Shown piece after piece: positions 32,456 through 41,261 of a stretch of DNA of 64,000 nucleotides. The translations under genes and the position numbers were made by a program. The stretch's first letter is position 1; each line of letters opens with the position of its first letter. The notes under the pieces were generated by a model. That model ran no database searches, was not told the DNA's origin, and saw nothing but the letters and a program-made list of their open reading frames with translations. The DNA is from Variovorax sp. IB41. Its GTDB lineage: Bacteria > Pseudomonadota > Gammaproteobacteria > Burkholderiales > Burkholderiaceae_C. Location: contig NZ_JAEFCB010000001.1 in assembly GCF_016405905.1 (NCBI RefSeq), forward strand, positions 1 to 64,000, in the 5' to 3' direction.

Positions 32456-33798
32456 ACGCGGTGTCCGACGCGGCCCTCGGCATCGTCGCCGACCTGGAGC
32501 AAGCCTTCGGCCGCGTCATGCCGGTGGCGATGCGGGGGCGCGTGAGCAAGGCCGTCGGCATGCTGATCGACGCCACCGGCATCCAGGCGCACGTGGGCGA
32601 GCTGTGCGAACTGGTCACGCCGGGCGAGCCGCCTCTGCTGGCCGAGGTGGTGGGCTTTCGCGGCAACACGGCCATCCTCACGCCGCTCGGACCGATCACC
32701 GGCATCTCGGCGCTGACAGAGGTGGTGCCGACCGGGCGCGGCCATGTCTGCCCCGTCGGCGCTGGCCTGCTGGGCCGCGTGCTCGACGCGCTGGGCAATC
32801 CCATCGACGCGCTCGGCCCGCTCGCCGCACACACGCGTCTGGCCGTGCACCGCGAGCCGGTGAGCCCGCTCGCGCGCCGCATGATCGATGCGCCGATGAC
32901 CACCGGCATCCGCGCGGTGGACACATTGCTCACCGTGGGCGAAGGCCAGCGCATCGGCGTGTTCGCGCCGCCCGGCGTGGGCAAGAGCACCTTGCTCGGC
33001 ATGCTCGCGCGCGGCTCCACGGCCGAGGTGAACGTGATCGCGCTGATCGGCGAACGCGGGCGTGAGGTGAAGGAATTCATCGAGCACAACCTCGGCCCCG
33101 AAGGCCTGGCCAAGACGGTGATGGTGGTCTCCACCTCCGACCGGCCGCCGATGGAGCGCATCAAGTCGGCCTATGTGGCCACCACCATCGCAGAGCACTT
33201 TCGCGACCAGGGCAAGAAGGTGCTGCTGCTGGTCGATTCGCTCACGCGCTTTGCGCGCGCGCAGCGCGAGATCGGCCTCGCGAGCGGCGAGCCGCCCACG
33301 CGGCGGAGCTACCCGCCCTCGATCTTCTCGATGCTGCCGCAGTTGCTGGAGCGCGCGGGGCAGGGCAAGACCGGCTCGATCACCGCCGTGTACTCGGTGC
33401 TGACCGAAGGCGACGAAGAGAACGATCCGATCGCCGAGGAGGTGCGCTCCATCCTGGACGGCCACATCGTGCTGTCGCGCAAGATCGCGGCGGCCAACCG
33501 ATACCCGGCCATCGATGTGCTCGCGAGCATCAGCCGCGTGATGCCGCTGGTGACCACGCGCGAGCACGGCGCGGCGGCTGCGCATTTCCGCAGCCTGCTG
33601 GCCAAGTACCAGGAGATGGAATTGCTGGTGCAGATCGGCGAGTACCGCCCCGGCAGCGATGCGCTGGCCGACGAGGCGATCCAGGCGCGGGCCGCGATGC
33701 TCGAATTCCTGTCGCAGCCCTCCGGCACCAGCCTGCTGTATGCGCAGTCGGTCGAGGCCCTTCGGTACTTCGGCGAGCGCACGGGGGCGGCACGATGA
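32452..33798 (+). CDS. sctN: Type III secretion ATPase SctN (YscN/HrcN)
   Basis: 448 residues, standard for HrcN. Walker A is [12 protein letters not shown] with Lys178, and the Walker B region is [20 protein letters not shown]. Type III specific features are the segments [20 protein letters not shown] and [20 protein letters not shown]. It forms the hexameric ATPase below the export gate that releases chaperones and unfolds substrates. GTG start, overlapping the sctL stop by 4 bases; its own stop overlaps the ATG of sctO (ATGA). Confidence 0.96.
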   Translation: MNAVSDAALGIVADLEQAFGRVMPVAMRGRVSKAVGMLIDATGIQAHVGELCELVTPGEPPLLAEVVGFRGNTAILTPLGPITGISALTEVVPTGRGHVCPVGAGLLGRVLDALGNPIDALGPLAAHTRLAVHREPVSPLARRMIDAPMTTGIRAVDTLLTVGEGQRIGVFAPPGVGKSTLLGMLARGSTAEVNVIALIGERGREVKEFIEHNLGPEGLAKTVMVVSTSDRPPMERIKSAYVATTIAEHFRDQGKKVLLLVDSLTRFARAQREIGLASGEPPTRRSYPPSIFSMLPQLLERAGQGKTGSITAVYSVLTEGDEENDPIAEEVRSILDGHIVLSRKIAAANRYPAIDVLASISRVMPLVTTREHGAAAAHFRSLLAKYQEMELLVQIGEYRPGSDALADEAIQARAAMLEFLSQPSGTSLLYAQSVEALRYFGERTGAAR

Positions 33799-34283
33799 GC
33801 GGCATCGATTGGAAGCTGCTGGCCGGCGTGCGCGAGCGCCAGAAGACCGTCGCCATGGGCGTCGTCGCGCGCGACCGCTCGGCGGCCGAGCAGAGCCGGG
33901 CCGAGCTGCAGCAGGCCCAGGCATGGCAGCAGCAGCAGGTGCTGGACAAGGCGCGCCATTGGCAGGCGACCGCCGGTGCGCTGTCGGGCGGGCAGTGCAG
34001 CGTCGCGCAACTGCGGCATGCGGGCGCATGGAGCGGCGCGCTCGATGCGCGGATTGCACAGGCCGGCCACTTCGCGGCGCAGGCCGGGCAAGCTCATGCG
34101 CAGCGCGAGCAGACGCTCGATGCCAGCCGCCAGAAGCTGCGCGCCGCCAGCGGCGAGGTCGAGAAGGCGCAGCGGATGCAGCAGCGCGCGCGCGCCGAGG
34201 CGGTGCGCGTGCAGGAGCAGCGGCTCGACGAAGCGGCCGAGGAAACCGCGTCGCAGGCCTGGGCCGCGCGGCGTCCGGCCTAG
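33795..34283 (+). CDS. sctO: Type III secretion stalk protein SctO (YscO/HrpB7-like)
   Basis: 162 residues, almost entirely predicted helix, rich in Ala, Gln, Arg and Glu ([40 protein letters not shown]). This fits the antiparallel coiled-coil hairpin of FliJ/YscO/HrpB7, the central stalk that touches both the ATPase hexamer and SctV. The primary sequence of this family is not conserved, so the call rests on coiled-coil character, length and position between sctN and sctT, with the ATGA overlap to sctN. Confidence 0.8.
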   Translation: MSGIDWKLLAGVRERQKTVAMGVVARDRSAAEQSRAELQQAQAWQQQQVLDKARHWQATAGALSGGQCSVAQLRHAGAWSGALDARIAQAGHFAAQAGQAHAQREQTLDASRQKLRAASGEVEKAQRMQQRARAEAVRVQEQRLDEAAEETASQAWAARRPA

Positions 34284-34308
34284 GCACAGGAACAGGAAAA
34301 AGAGGGAC

Positions 34309-35091
34309 ATGGACTCTTCCATCGAACTGGCCAGCATCGAGCGCTTCTTCTCGTCGGTGGTGCTCACGCTGCCGCGGCTGTTCGCGATCTTCGCGGTGGT
34401 TCCCTTTCTCTCGGGCGGCATGATCACCGGCACCGTGCGCAACGGCCTCCTGCTGCTGCTGGCGCTCTTCATGTCGCCGGTGGCGGGCGACATGCCCATC
34501 GCCTCCATCGGCACCTGGGTGCTCATCGCCGGCAAGGAGGCCTTCATCGGCCTCATGCTGGGCCTGGGCTTCGGCATCTTCATCTGGGCGGTGCAGAGCG
34601 TGGGCGACCTGATCGACTTCCAGACGGGCTCGAGCAACGCGTCGTTCTTCGACCCCGTGGCGGGCCACGAGAACGGCCCCACGGGCGAATTCCTCGGCTG
34701 GATGGTGATCACGCTGTTCGTCTCGGCCGGCGGGCTGCTCGCGATGCTGGGCGTGATCGTCGACTCCTACCGGCTCTGGCCCGTGGCCTCGTTCTTTCCG
34801 AACCTGGGCCTGGTGATCGAGCAGTTCGCGATCCGCCAGGGCGACACGCTGTTCCTGTGGATCGTCAAGCTCGCCTCGCCGGTGGTGTTCGTGCTGCTGC
34901 TGGTCGAGCTGGGCATGGGCCTCATCAGCCGCGTGGCGCCGCAGCTGAACGTGTTCGTGTTCTCGCAGCCGCTCAAGAGCCTGCTGGCGCACCTGATGAT
35001 GCTGTTGTTCGTCTTCTTCGTGTACGAGTCGCTGCAGGAGTTCTTGCGGCCCGAGAACGGCGTGCTCGACTTCCTGCGGGCCACGCTCTAG
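34309..35091 (+). CDS. sctT: Type III secretion export apparatus protein SctT (YscT/HrcT)
   Basis: 260 residues from ATG 34309 (AGAGGGA upstream). Six or so hydrophobic segments with the FliR/HrcT landmarks: LTLPRLFAIFAVVPFLSGGM at the start, EAFIGLMLGLGFGIFIWAVQ, DLIDFQTGSSNASFFDPVAG, and LLVELGMGLISRVAPQLNVF near the end. SctT completes the SctRST gate. It lies behind sctN-sctO, as hrcT does in Hrp2 clusters. sctU starts 4 bp after the stop. Confidence 0.94.
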   Translation: MDSSIELASIERFFSSVVLTLPRLFAIFAVVPFLSGGMITGTVRNGLLLLLALFMSPVAGDMPIASIGTWVLIAGKEAFIGLMLGLGFGIFIWAVQSVGDLIDFQTGSSNASFFDPVAGHENGPTGEFLGWMVITLFVSAGGLLAMLGVIVDSYRLWPVASFFPNLGLVIEQFAIRQGDTLFLWIVKLASPVVFVLLLVELGMGLISRVAPQLNVFVFSQPLKSLLAHLMMLLFVFFVYESLQEFLRPENGVLDFLRATL

Positions 35092-35095
35092 CGCC

Positions 35096-36127
35096 ATGGC
35101 CGAGAAAAACCAGAAGCCCACGCCCAAGCGCCTGCGCGATGCGCGCAAGCGCGGCGAGGTGGTGTTCAGCAACGACGTGGCCTCGACCACCGTGTTCGCC
35201 GTGGTCGTGGTGTGCATGTGGCTGGGCGGCGGAACGCTCTACAGCCTGTTTCGCGAGCTGTGGCTGCATGCCACCAGCACCAGCCTGCTGAGCCGGCCCG
35301 ACGACCGTTTCGGCGAGCTGCTGCTGCACACCGGCGAGACGCTGCTCTGGGGCACGCTGCCCATCATGGCCATCGCTGCGGTGGCCGGCATCGTCGGTTC
35401 GCTGGCCCAGGTGGGCGGCGTGGCCGCGTGGGAGCGCCTGAAGCCCGACGTGAGTCGCATGAACCCGGCCCAGGGGCTGCAGCGCATCTTCTCCACGCGC
35501 AATCTCATCAACCTGCTGAAGATGAGCGTGAAGACGGCGCTGCTCGCGGGCCTGATGTTCGTGGTGGTGCGCGGCTTCGTGGACACCTCGCTCAAGCTGG
35601 GCTACGCGAACCCGGCCGCCATCATGACCGCCTCGGCCCACATGGTGCTGGTGGCCTTCGGCTGGGCGGTGGTGATCTACGCGCTGATGGCGGCGGTGGA
35701 CTATGCGCACGAGCACTTCGAGTTCATGAAGCAGCAGCGCATGTCCATCGACGACATCCGCCAGGAATACAAGGAAGTGGAGGGCGACCCGATCAACCAG
35801 TCGCGCCGCCGCTCCGCGCATTTCGAGGCGGTGTACGCGAGCCTGGGCGACTGCGTGCGCATGGCCTCGGCGGTGATCCATTCGGCGCGCACGGCCGTCG
35901 CCCTGCAGTACCTGGGCGAGACCGACCTGCCGCGCGTGATCGCGCGCGGCGAGGGCGAGGTCGCCGCGCAGATGCGGCGCTTTGCCGGCGAGGGCCTGGT
36001 GCCGATGGAGTTCGAGCCCTCGCTGGCCGAGCGCATCTATGCAGAGGTGCCGGTGGACCAGCCGATTCCGCGTTCGCTGTATGCGCCGGTGGCCCGGCTG
36101 CTTCGATGGGCGCAGGGCGATGCGTGA
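35096..36127 (+). CDS. sctU: Type III secretion switch protein SctU (YscU/HrcU) lacking the NPTH autocleavage motif
   Basis: 343 residues. The N-terminal half has four membrane segments after the typical start EKNQKPTPKRLRDARKRGEV. The cytoplasmic half shows the conserved DIRQEYKEVEGDPINQSRRR and AVALQYLGETDLPRVIARGE. Where other SctU and FlhB proteins have Asn-Pro-Thr-His, this protein has His262-Ser263-Ala264-Arg265 (35879-35890), so self-cleavage between Asn and Pro cannot occur. The flanking sequence, with AVALQY directly after, is well conserved, so alignment is not in doubt. No frameshift is needed. SctU normally switches export from filament to effector substrates. Confidence 0.93.
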   Translation: MAEKNQKPTPKRLRDARKRGEVVFSNDVASTTVFAVVVVCMWLGGGTLYSLFRELWLHATSTSLLSRPDDRFGELLLHTGETLLWGTLPIMAIAAVAGIVGSLAQVGGVAAWERLKPDVSRMNPAQGLQRIFSTRNLINLLKMSVKTALLAGLMFVVVRGFVDTSLKLGYANPAAIMTASAHMVLVAFGWAVVIYALMAAVDYAHEHFEFMKQQRMSIDDIRQEYKEVEGDPINQSRRRSAHFEAVYASLGDCVRMASAVIHSARTAVALQYLGETDLPRVIARGEGEVAAQMRRFAGEGLVPMEFEPSLAERIYAEVPVDQPIPRSLYAPVARLLRWAQGDA

Positions 36128-36237
36128 AGCCATGCGCGCCACACGCCGGCCGCTCAGCGCCGCCAACCGATTCGTGTGTCCCGGGAGCCAGTCCGCCGCG
36201 TGGGCGCGGGCTCTCCCCCTTCAAAGGAGTTCGAACC

Positions 36238-39200
36238 ATGACAGCACCCGTTTCCGCAGGCCTTGCCACCCAGGGCCCCAATGACGCCGCCGCGCTGAGG
36301 GCGGCCGAAGACGCTGCGCGCCGCGCCGCCGAGGAAGCCCGGCGCCAGGCCGAAGAGGCGCGCCGCAAGGCGGAAGAAGCCCGCAAGGCCGCGGAGGCCG
36401 CCCGCAAGGCCGCCGAGGACGCGGCCGCCAAGGCCAAGGCCAGCAGCGAAAAGGCCGACCAGGACAATGCAAAGAAGCTGGAAGACACGGCCAAGACCAA
36501 GGAGCAGGAGGCGGCCAGGTTGCAGGCCAAGGCCGTGCTCAAGGAGAAGGAGCAGGCGCTCGCGGAGTCCAAGCTGGGGGACGCCAAGCAGGGCGCGACC
36601 GCGCCTTCGCAGACCACGCGCGATGCGCAGACGCAGGTCAAGCAGGCGCAGGCCTCCGTCGATTTCTACGACAAGCCGACCGAGCCGGTGATGACCCAGC
36701 CCATCGACGCCGGCGAGTTCGGGCAGGTGCGCCCCGGCGAGGGCCTGGAGCAGTTCGCGCGGCGCAGTGGCATGACGCGCGAGCAGATTCTTGCGCTCAA
36801 CCCGCAGTTCGATCGCGCCACGGCCAACAGCAATCCCGGAACGCCGCCCGCCGCGGCCGGCAAGCGCGATCTCGATGGCCTGGAGGATAAGGAATGGTTG
36901 CGCGTGAAGCCCGACCTGCTGGAGGCGCCCGCCGTGCCCAAGCCGCCGGCACCGGCCCTGCCCACCGCCGCCGACGTGGGCACCACGCGCGTGGATGGCG
37001 TCACGTTGCACGAGGCCGCGATGGCCGGCCTGATGAAGCAGTACGCCGACGCGCCCGAAGGCTCCGACAAGCGCCGCTTCGCGATGCTCGTGCAGGCGCA
37101 GGGTGCGATCGACGGCGGCGTGAAGCTGAGTGACGAAAGCTACCGCAAGGACATGCCTTCCACGGTGGTCACCAACGGCCTGATCGACAAGGACAAGGTG
37201 GCCGCGGGCCTGAAGGAGCTGACCGAGAAGCCCGAGTTCACCAAGGAGTTCGCGGGCGACTACCAGAAGCAGTTCGACGCGCAGTTTCCCAAGTACTTTC
37301 CGAACGGCGCGGCGCCCGGCGCGAAGCGCGACGCGCTGTGGGCGGGGCTCACGCACGGCGAAGGCCATTCGTATCCGGCCTACGGCCAGGGCAACAGCAC
37401 GCGCTCGCAGCCGCCGTACCTGGGCGGCTCCTTCTACACGCAGGGCAACGGCCTGCCGCTCACGAGCGCCGATCAGGTCCGGGGCAACACGCTGATCGCC
37501 AATGCGCAGATACCGGGCACATCTCCCCCGGTGCTGGTGCAGCCGCAGCCGCAGCCGCAGCCGCCGTTCATCCTGGACAAGGGCGGCCCCTGGCTGGCCA
37601 ACGTGCAAAAGAGCGTGCCGGGCAGCCAGCCCGTGGTGGACCCGCTCACCAAGGACCTGAGCCTGGAGGTGCTCGCCCAGCTCAAGAAGGACGCCGGGCA
37701 GGGCGGCCAGATGCCCACGTTCGGCGGCCTGTACGCGTCGGGGCCGGACAACGTGTCGGTCAGCAAGCTGGATGCCCAGCTGGCGGCCAACCATCCGGAT
37801 CTCACGCCGCAGCAGCGCGCCGACGTGATCGGGCAGGGCTACGAGCTGCTCGGCATTTCCGATCGCCAGGCCAAGCAGTACGCGGCCGCCGCTGCGCCCT
37901 ACCTGGAAGTGCGCGACGTCAAGCTCGACCAGCGCGACCAGTACAACGCCACCTACACGCACAACCTGCCGCAGTACGTGGCGCTGCGCAAGGACGCGCC
38001 GCAGTCGGCAGTCGACGCGTGGAAGGCGCTGCAGAACACGACCGCGATGCGCGGCACGCTGGACACCAGCATCGGCTTTGCCTTGCCGCAGCAGGGCACG
38101 ACCCCGGCCAAGCCCAATCCCGCGCTCGACATCCTGGGCAGCGACGACCTGAAGAAGGCGGTGGACGGCACGCTGGACGGCAAGTTCTCGCGCGAGTCGA
38201 TCGCGCAGCAGTACGCCGGCTACATGGAATCGCCCGAGTACACGGCCTACCTGGATTCGCTCTCACCCGAGGCGCGCGACGCCGCCGTGCAGAAGGACCT
38301 GCTGAACATCCAGGCCTTCGATCCCGCGCTCGCGACCAAGGCCGCCGACAAGATCGGCAACCGCTTGTTCGAGCAGACCTATGGCGGCGTGCGGCCCAGC
38401 ACCACCGACGACGACGCCGGCCAGGGCGCGACCTACGTGACCATCACGGCCATGCGCTGGTTCTTCCGCGGCACCGGGCAGGTGGTGGGCAACACCGCGG
38501 ACAACTGGCGCGCGGCGGGCGAGCTTTTCAGGCTGATCAAGAAGGTCGATGCCCAGGGCGGGGACCCGGGCAACGTGCAGCAGGTCGAGAGCGAAATCAA
38601 CCGGCAGCAGGGAGCGGGCGAGATCACCCCCGACGATGCGAAGTCGAAGCTGCAATTGCTGCGCACCATCAACGACAACGGCGGCTGGGCCAGCGCGGCC
38701 GGCATGATCAATCTCATCGTGGCGAACGACAAGCTGCACGATCCACAGTTCCTGCAGAAGCTCAAGAATGGCGACACGAACGCGTGGATGCAGACCCTCA
38801 CCCACGTGGACATCGGCCTGTCCTACGGCGAGCACTACCTCAAGGTCGGCGCGGCGGCCGAGTCGAAGCTGTTCGGCACCTCGCACCTGTCCGATGCGGT
38901 GGGCCTGAAATACAAGGGCTCCTTCGGCCAGGTCATCAACCAGGCCAAGGCCTCGTTTCGCCCGACCATGGGCGAGATGAGCGATGCGCTCAAGGACGTG
39001 AACCTGGCCGACAAGGACGCGGTGCAGAAAGCCCTGACCGACAAGATGAACCCGCAGCGCACGCTGTTCAAGGGCATCGACTACGACAACGCGGGCATCG
39101 CCGAAAAGATCGCCGCCGGCGCGGCGGACCTGAAGCTGACCCCGGCGGAAATCGAGGCGCTGAAGGTCAACGGCGACGCGCGCCTGGGCTTTCTTTCCAT

Positions 39201-40050
39201 GTCCACGGGCGAGCAGGCCAGCTCGCCGCTGGGCCAGTCGATCGCCAAGCAGTCGAGCGCGCTGGTCAATGTGGACATGTCGGATGCCAAGGCCGTGGCC
39301 AATGCGCTGCAGGGGGCCGGCTTCGGCGCGAAGGATGCCGACTTCATCGGCCAGCGCATCGCCGACACGCACACCTCCGGAACGGCCCGCGCGGGCACCC
39401 GCTTCGAGGCCTACGGCAAGCTGCTCAACGAAACCTACGTGCGTGCGCCCACCAGCTACCCGGCGGGCCTTGCGGCCGCGGGCAAGGCGACCGACGCCGC
39501 GGTGCTCGGCCGCTTCGCCGTCGCGCCCGATGCCGCCACCGCGGCCACCGATGGCGCACGCGCGCTGCGCTATGCGGCCTTGCCGCTCAAGGGCGCCATC
39601 GCGGCGCTGGACGTCGCGGCCGGCCCGCTGGCCGCGTACTTCGGCATCTCGCACATCAAGGAAGGCCTCGAGCAGGGCAACAACGGCTACGTGGCGGCCG
39701 GTTCGGTGGAGCTGCTGGGCGCGGCCTCGGTCACGCTGGGCGGCCTGGCCGAATTCGGGCTGCTGGGCAGCGCCGCGGCCGGACCGTTCTTCATCGTCGG
39801 GCTGGGCCTCACGATCACGGGCTTCGTGATCTACGAGATCGCGAAGCCCTCGGAGATCGAGACCAACACCAAGTCGCTGCAGGACTACTTCAGGAACATG
39901 GAAGACGCCGGTCCCGGCGTGCTGGGCGGCGACTGGGAGAAGCAGGTCAAGGAATGGTCCGATGCGAACCAGACGGGCAGCCCCGTCATCCTTGCGCCGG
40001 GGCCTTTCGACGGGCAGCGGCGCGAGCCGGCTTCATCGGGCGTGGCCTGA
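36238..40050 (+). CDS. Large LysM-containing protein, candidate type III translocon component or effector
   Basis: 1270 residues; AAAGGAG lies 9 bp before ATG 36238. Layout: residues 1-20 are Ser/Thr/Ala-rich with no Sec signal; 20-110 form a charged Ala/Glu/Arg/Lys coiled coil; about 162-225 resemble a LysM motif (GQVRPGEGLEQFARRSGMTR, then EQILALNPQ and WLRVKP); Pro-rich spacers lie near 232-245 and 430-440. A long middle region of unrecognised sequence follows. At about 1119-1202 are strongly hydrophobic stretches (AAASVTLGGLAEFGLL-like; GPFFIVGLGLTITGFVIYEI). Position after sctU, lack of a signal peptide and C-terminal membrane segments recall HrpF/NopX-type translocon proteins, but no sequence family is recognised. 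A secreted effector or peptidoglycan-binding protein is an alternative. Confidence 0.6.
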   Translation: MTAPVSAGLATQGPNDAAALRAAEDAARRAAEEARRQAEEARRKAEEARKAAEAARKAAEDAAAKAKASSEKADQDNAKKLEDTAKTKEQEAARLQAKAVLKEKEQALAESKLGDAKQGATAPSQTTRDAQTQVKQAQASVDFYDKPTEPVMTQPIDAGEFGQVRPGEGLEQFARRSGMTREQILALNPQFDRATANSNPGTPPAAAGKRDLDGLEDKEWLRVKPDLLEAPAVPKPPAPALPTAADVGTTRVDGVTLHEAAMAGLMKQYADAPEGSDKRRFAMLVQAQGAIDGGVKLSDESYRKDMPSTVVTNGLIDKDKVAAGLKELTEKPEFTKEFAGDYQKQFDAQFPKYFPNGAAPGAKRDALWAGLTHGEGHSYPAYGQGNSTRSQPPYLGGSFYTQGNGLPLTSADQVRGNTLIANAQIPGTSPPVLVQPQPQPQPPFILDKGGPWLANVQKSVPGSQPVVDPLTKDLSLEVLAQLKKDAGQGGQMPTFGGLYASGPDNVSVSKLDAQLAANHPDLTPQQRADVIGQGYELLGISDRQAKQYAAAAAPYLEVRDVKLDQRDQYNATYTHNLPQYVALRKDAPQSAVDAWKALQNTTAMRGTLDTSIGFALPQQGTTPAKPNPALDILGSDDLKKAVDGTLDGKFSRESIAQQYAGYMESPEYTAYLDSLSPEARDAAVQKDLLNIQAFDPALATKAADKIGNRLFEQTYGGVRPSTTDDDAGQGATYVTITAMRWFFRGTGQVVGNTADNWRAAGELFRLIKKVDAQGGDPGNVQQVESEINRQQGAGEITPDDAKSKLQLLRTINDNGGWASAAGMINLIVANDKLHDPQFLQKLKNGDTNAWMQTLTHVDIGLSYGEHYLKVGAAAESKLFGTSHLSDAVGLKYKGSFGQVINQAKASFRPTMGEMSDALKDVNLADKDAVQKALTDKMNPQRTLFKGIDYDNAGIAEKIAAGAADLKLTPAEIEALKVNGDARLGFLSMSTGEQASSPLGQSIAKQSSALVNVDMSDAKAVANALQGAGFGAKDADFIGQRIADTHTSGTARAGTRFEAYGKLLNETYVRAPTSYPAGLAAAGKATDAAVLGRFAVAPDAATAATDGARALRYAALPLKGAIAALDVAAGPLAAYFGISHIKEGLEQGNNGYVAAGSVELLGAASVTLGGLAEFGLLGSAAAGPFFIVGLGLTITGFVIYEIAKPSEIETNTKSLQDYFRNMEDAGPGVLGGDWEKQVKEWSDANQTGSPVILAPGPFDGQRREPASSGVA

Positions 40051-40078
40051 CGGGCGTCGGCGCAGGGCCGTGGCAAGC

Positions 40079-40963
40079 CTAGCCGACGATGCCGTTCCTG
40101 GCCGAGGGCGGCTGCAGCGCATCGAGCGCGGCGAGCCTGCGGTAGTCGCCCGGCAGCACGGCATAGGTGCCGAGAAAGGTCTTGTGCAGGTGGCTCTGGT
40201 CGGCGAAGCCCGCCGCGTGCGCCGCGTAGGTCACGCGTGCGCCGCCGGCGATCAGATCGCGTGCGTACTCGATGCGATGGCCCACCAGCATCTCGTGCGG
40301 CGTGAAGCCCCATGCGGCCCGGAACCGCCGGTGCGCATGCACCGGATGCCAGCCGATCGCGTCGGCCAGGCTGTCCAGCGTCATGCGCTGGTGAAAGCCC
40401 GACGCGATGAGCTCGTAGAGCCGGTTCAGGCGCTCGTCGCCGACGTCGGGGGCGGCTGGCGCGGCTGGCGCCAGCGCCGGAATCCATTGCGCCAGGCGCC
40501 GGCGCAACAGCGCGCGGCCCGCGGCGATGTCCTCCTGGTTGCCGGTGCTCGTGGGTTCGTAGAGCAGCCGGTGGCACTCGAGAAACTCGAGCCCGGCGGC
40601 CGCGTCGAGGAACACCGCGACGCCCGTGTCCTCCTTGTCGTCCACGCGCGCGATCCGTGTGCCGTCGATCAGCGGGCTGATGCAGCGGGCCACGTCGAAG
40701 CTGCAGTACAGCGCGTCCTCGCGCCATGGCGCCGTGCGCGCCTGCACCGAATGCCAGACCTGCGGCGCGATGCGCAGCAGCGTGCCCGGCGGCACGACGG
40801 TGACGCGGCTGCCGGTCTGCACGCGCAGCTCGACATCGGACACCGAGAGCGTGAAGCCCACGTGCCGGTGAGGCCGCATCTCGCGGTGCAGGAGGCGGTT
40901 GGCAGTGAATTGAAGACCTGTGAGGTCAACGTCTCGCCAATAGCGGGAGGCAAGGAGGTCCAT
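40079..40963 (-). CDS. AraC family transcriptional regulator
   Basis: 294 residues from ATG 40963; a GTG at 41029 would add 22 residues and cannot be excluded. The N-terminal sensing domain is cupin-like (REMRPHRHVGFTLSVSDVEL, then VVPPGTLLRIAPQVWHSVQA). The C-terminal double helix-turn-helix shows MTLDSLADAIGWHPVHAHRR and the second HTH AAHAAGFADQSHLHKTFLGT, with PGDYRRL. It is shorter than HrpX/HrpB-type type III regulators (about 480 residues) and resembles general AraC sensors. It converges with the large secretion-linked gene; whether it controls the type III genes is unknown. Confidence 0.88.
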   Translation of the reverse strand: MDLLASRYWRDVDLTGLQFTANRLLHREMRPHRHVGFTLSVSDVELRVQTGSRVTVVPPGTLLRIAPQVWHSVQARTAPWREDALYCSFDVARCISPLIDGTRIARVDDKEDTGVAVFLDAAAGLEFLECHRLLYEPTSTGNQEDIAAGRALLRRRLAQWIPALAPAAPAAPDVGDERLNRLYELIASGFHQRMTLDSLADAIGWHPVHAHRRFRAAWGFTPHEMLVGHRIEYARDLIAGGARVTYAAHAAGFADQSHLHKTFLGTYAVLPGDYRRLAALDALQPPSARNGIVG

Positions 40964-41261
40964 CGAAAGACGGGTTGAACAGACTTCGGGTGTAAGGGCC
41001 TTGTGGTGCAAGCAGCATGCCAGCGCCACCCGCCTGTGTGAAGGTTCGATCCTGCATGACCTGATGACCTGCGCGCATGGTTCAGGCGAAGGTATTCAAT
41101 TGCCCTGAGAGGTGGGACCTATGGCTTCGCCGTGCCTGCGCACGGCGGGCCCGAATGCGCGCGAAGCTAAGAATCTACAAGGCGCCACGGTTGCGCTTTG
41201 GTAATTTGCCTGCAGGCCTGCAGCACCGACCGGCGCATGCGGCACACCTACCGGGCACTCC
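40964..41261. other. Non-coding stretch between divergent AraC and LuxR-type genes
   Basis: This 298-bp interval must hold the promoters of both regulators. No supported gene, clear operator or lux-box-like palindrome is visible to me. Short self-complementary pieces (TGCCTGCAGGCCTGCAG at about 41209-41225, built around two PstI-like CTGCAG cores) occur just before the LuxR start. Confidence 0.4.

Noticed and set aside
40079..40963. AraC gene as a HrpX/HrpB-type master regulator of secretion
   Set aside because: It is far shorter than HrpX/HrpB and has a cupin-like sensing domain; no matching box was found before the sct genes.
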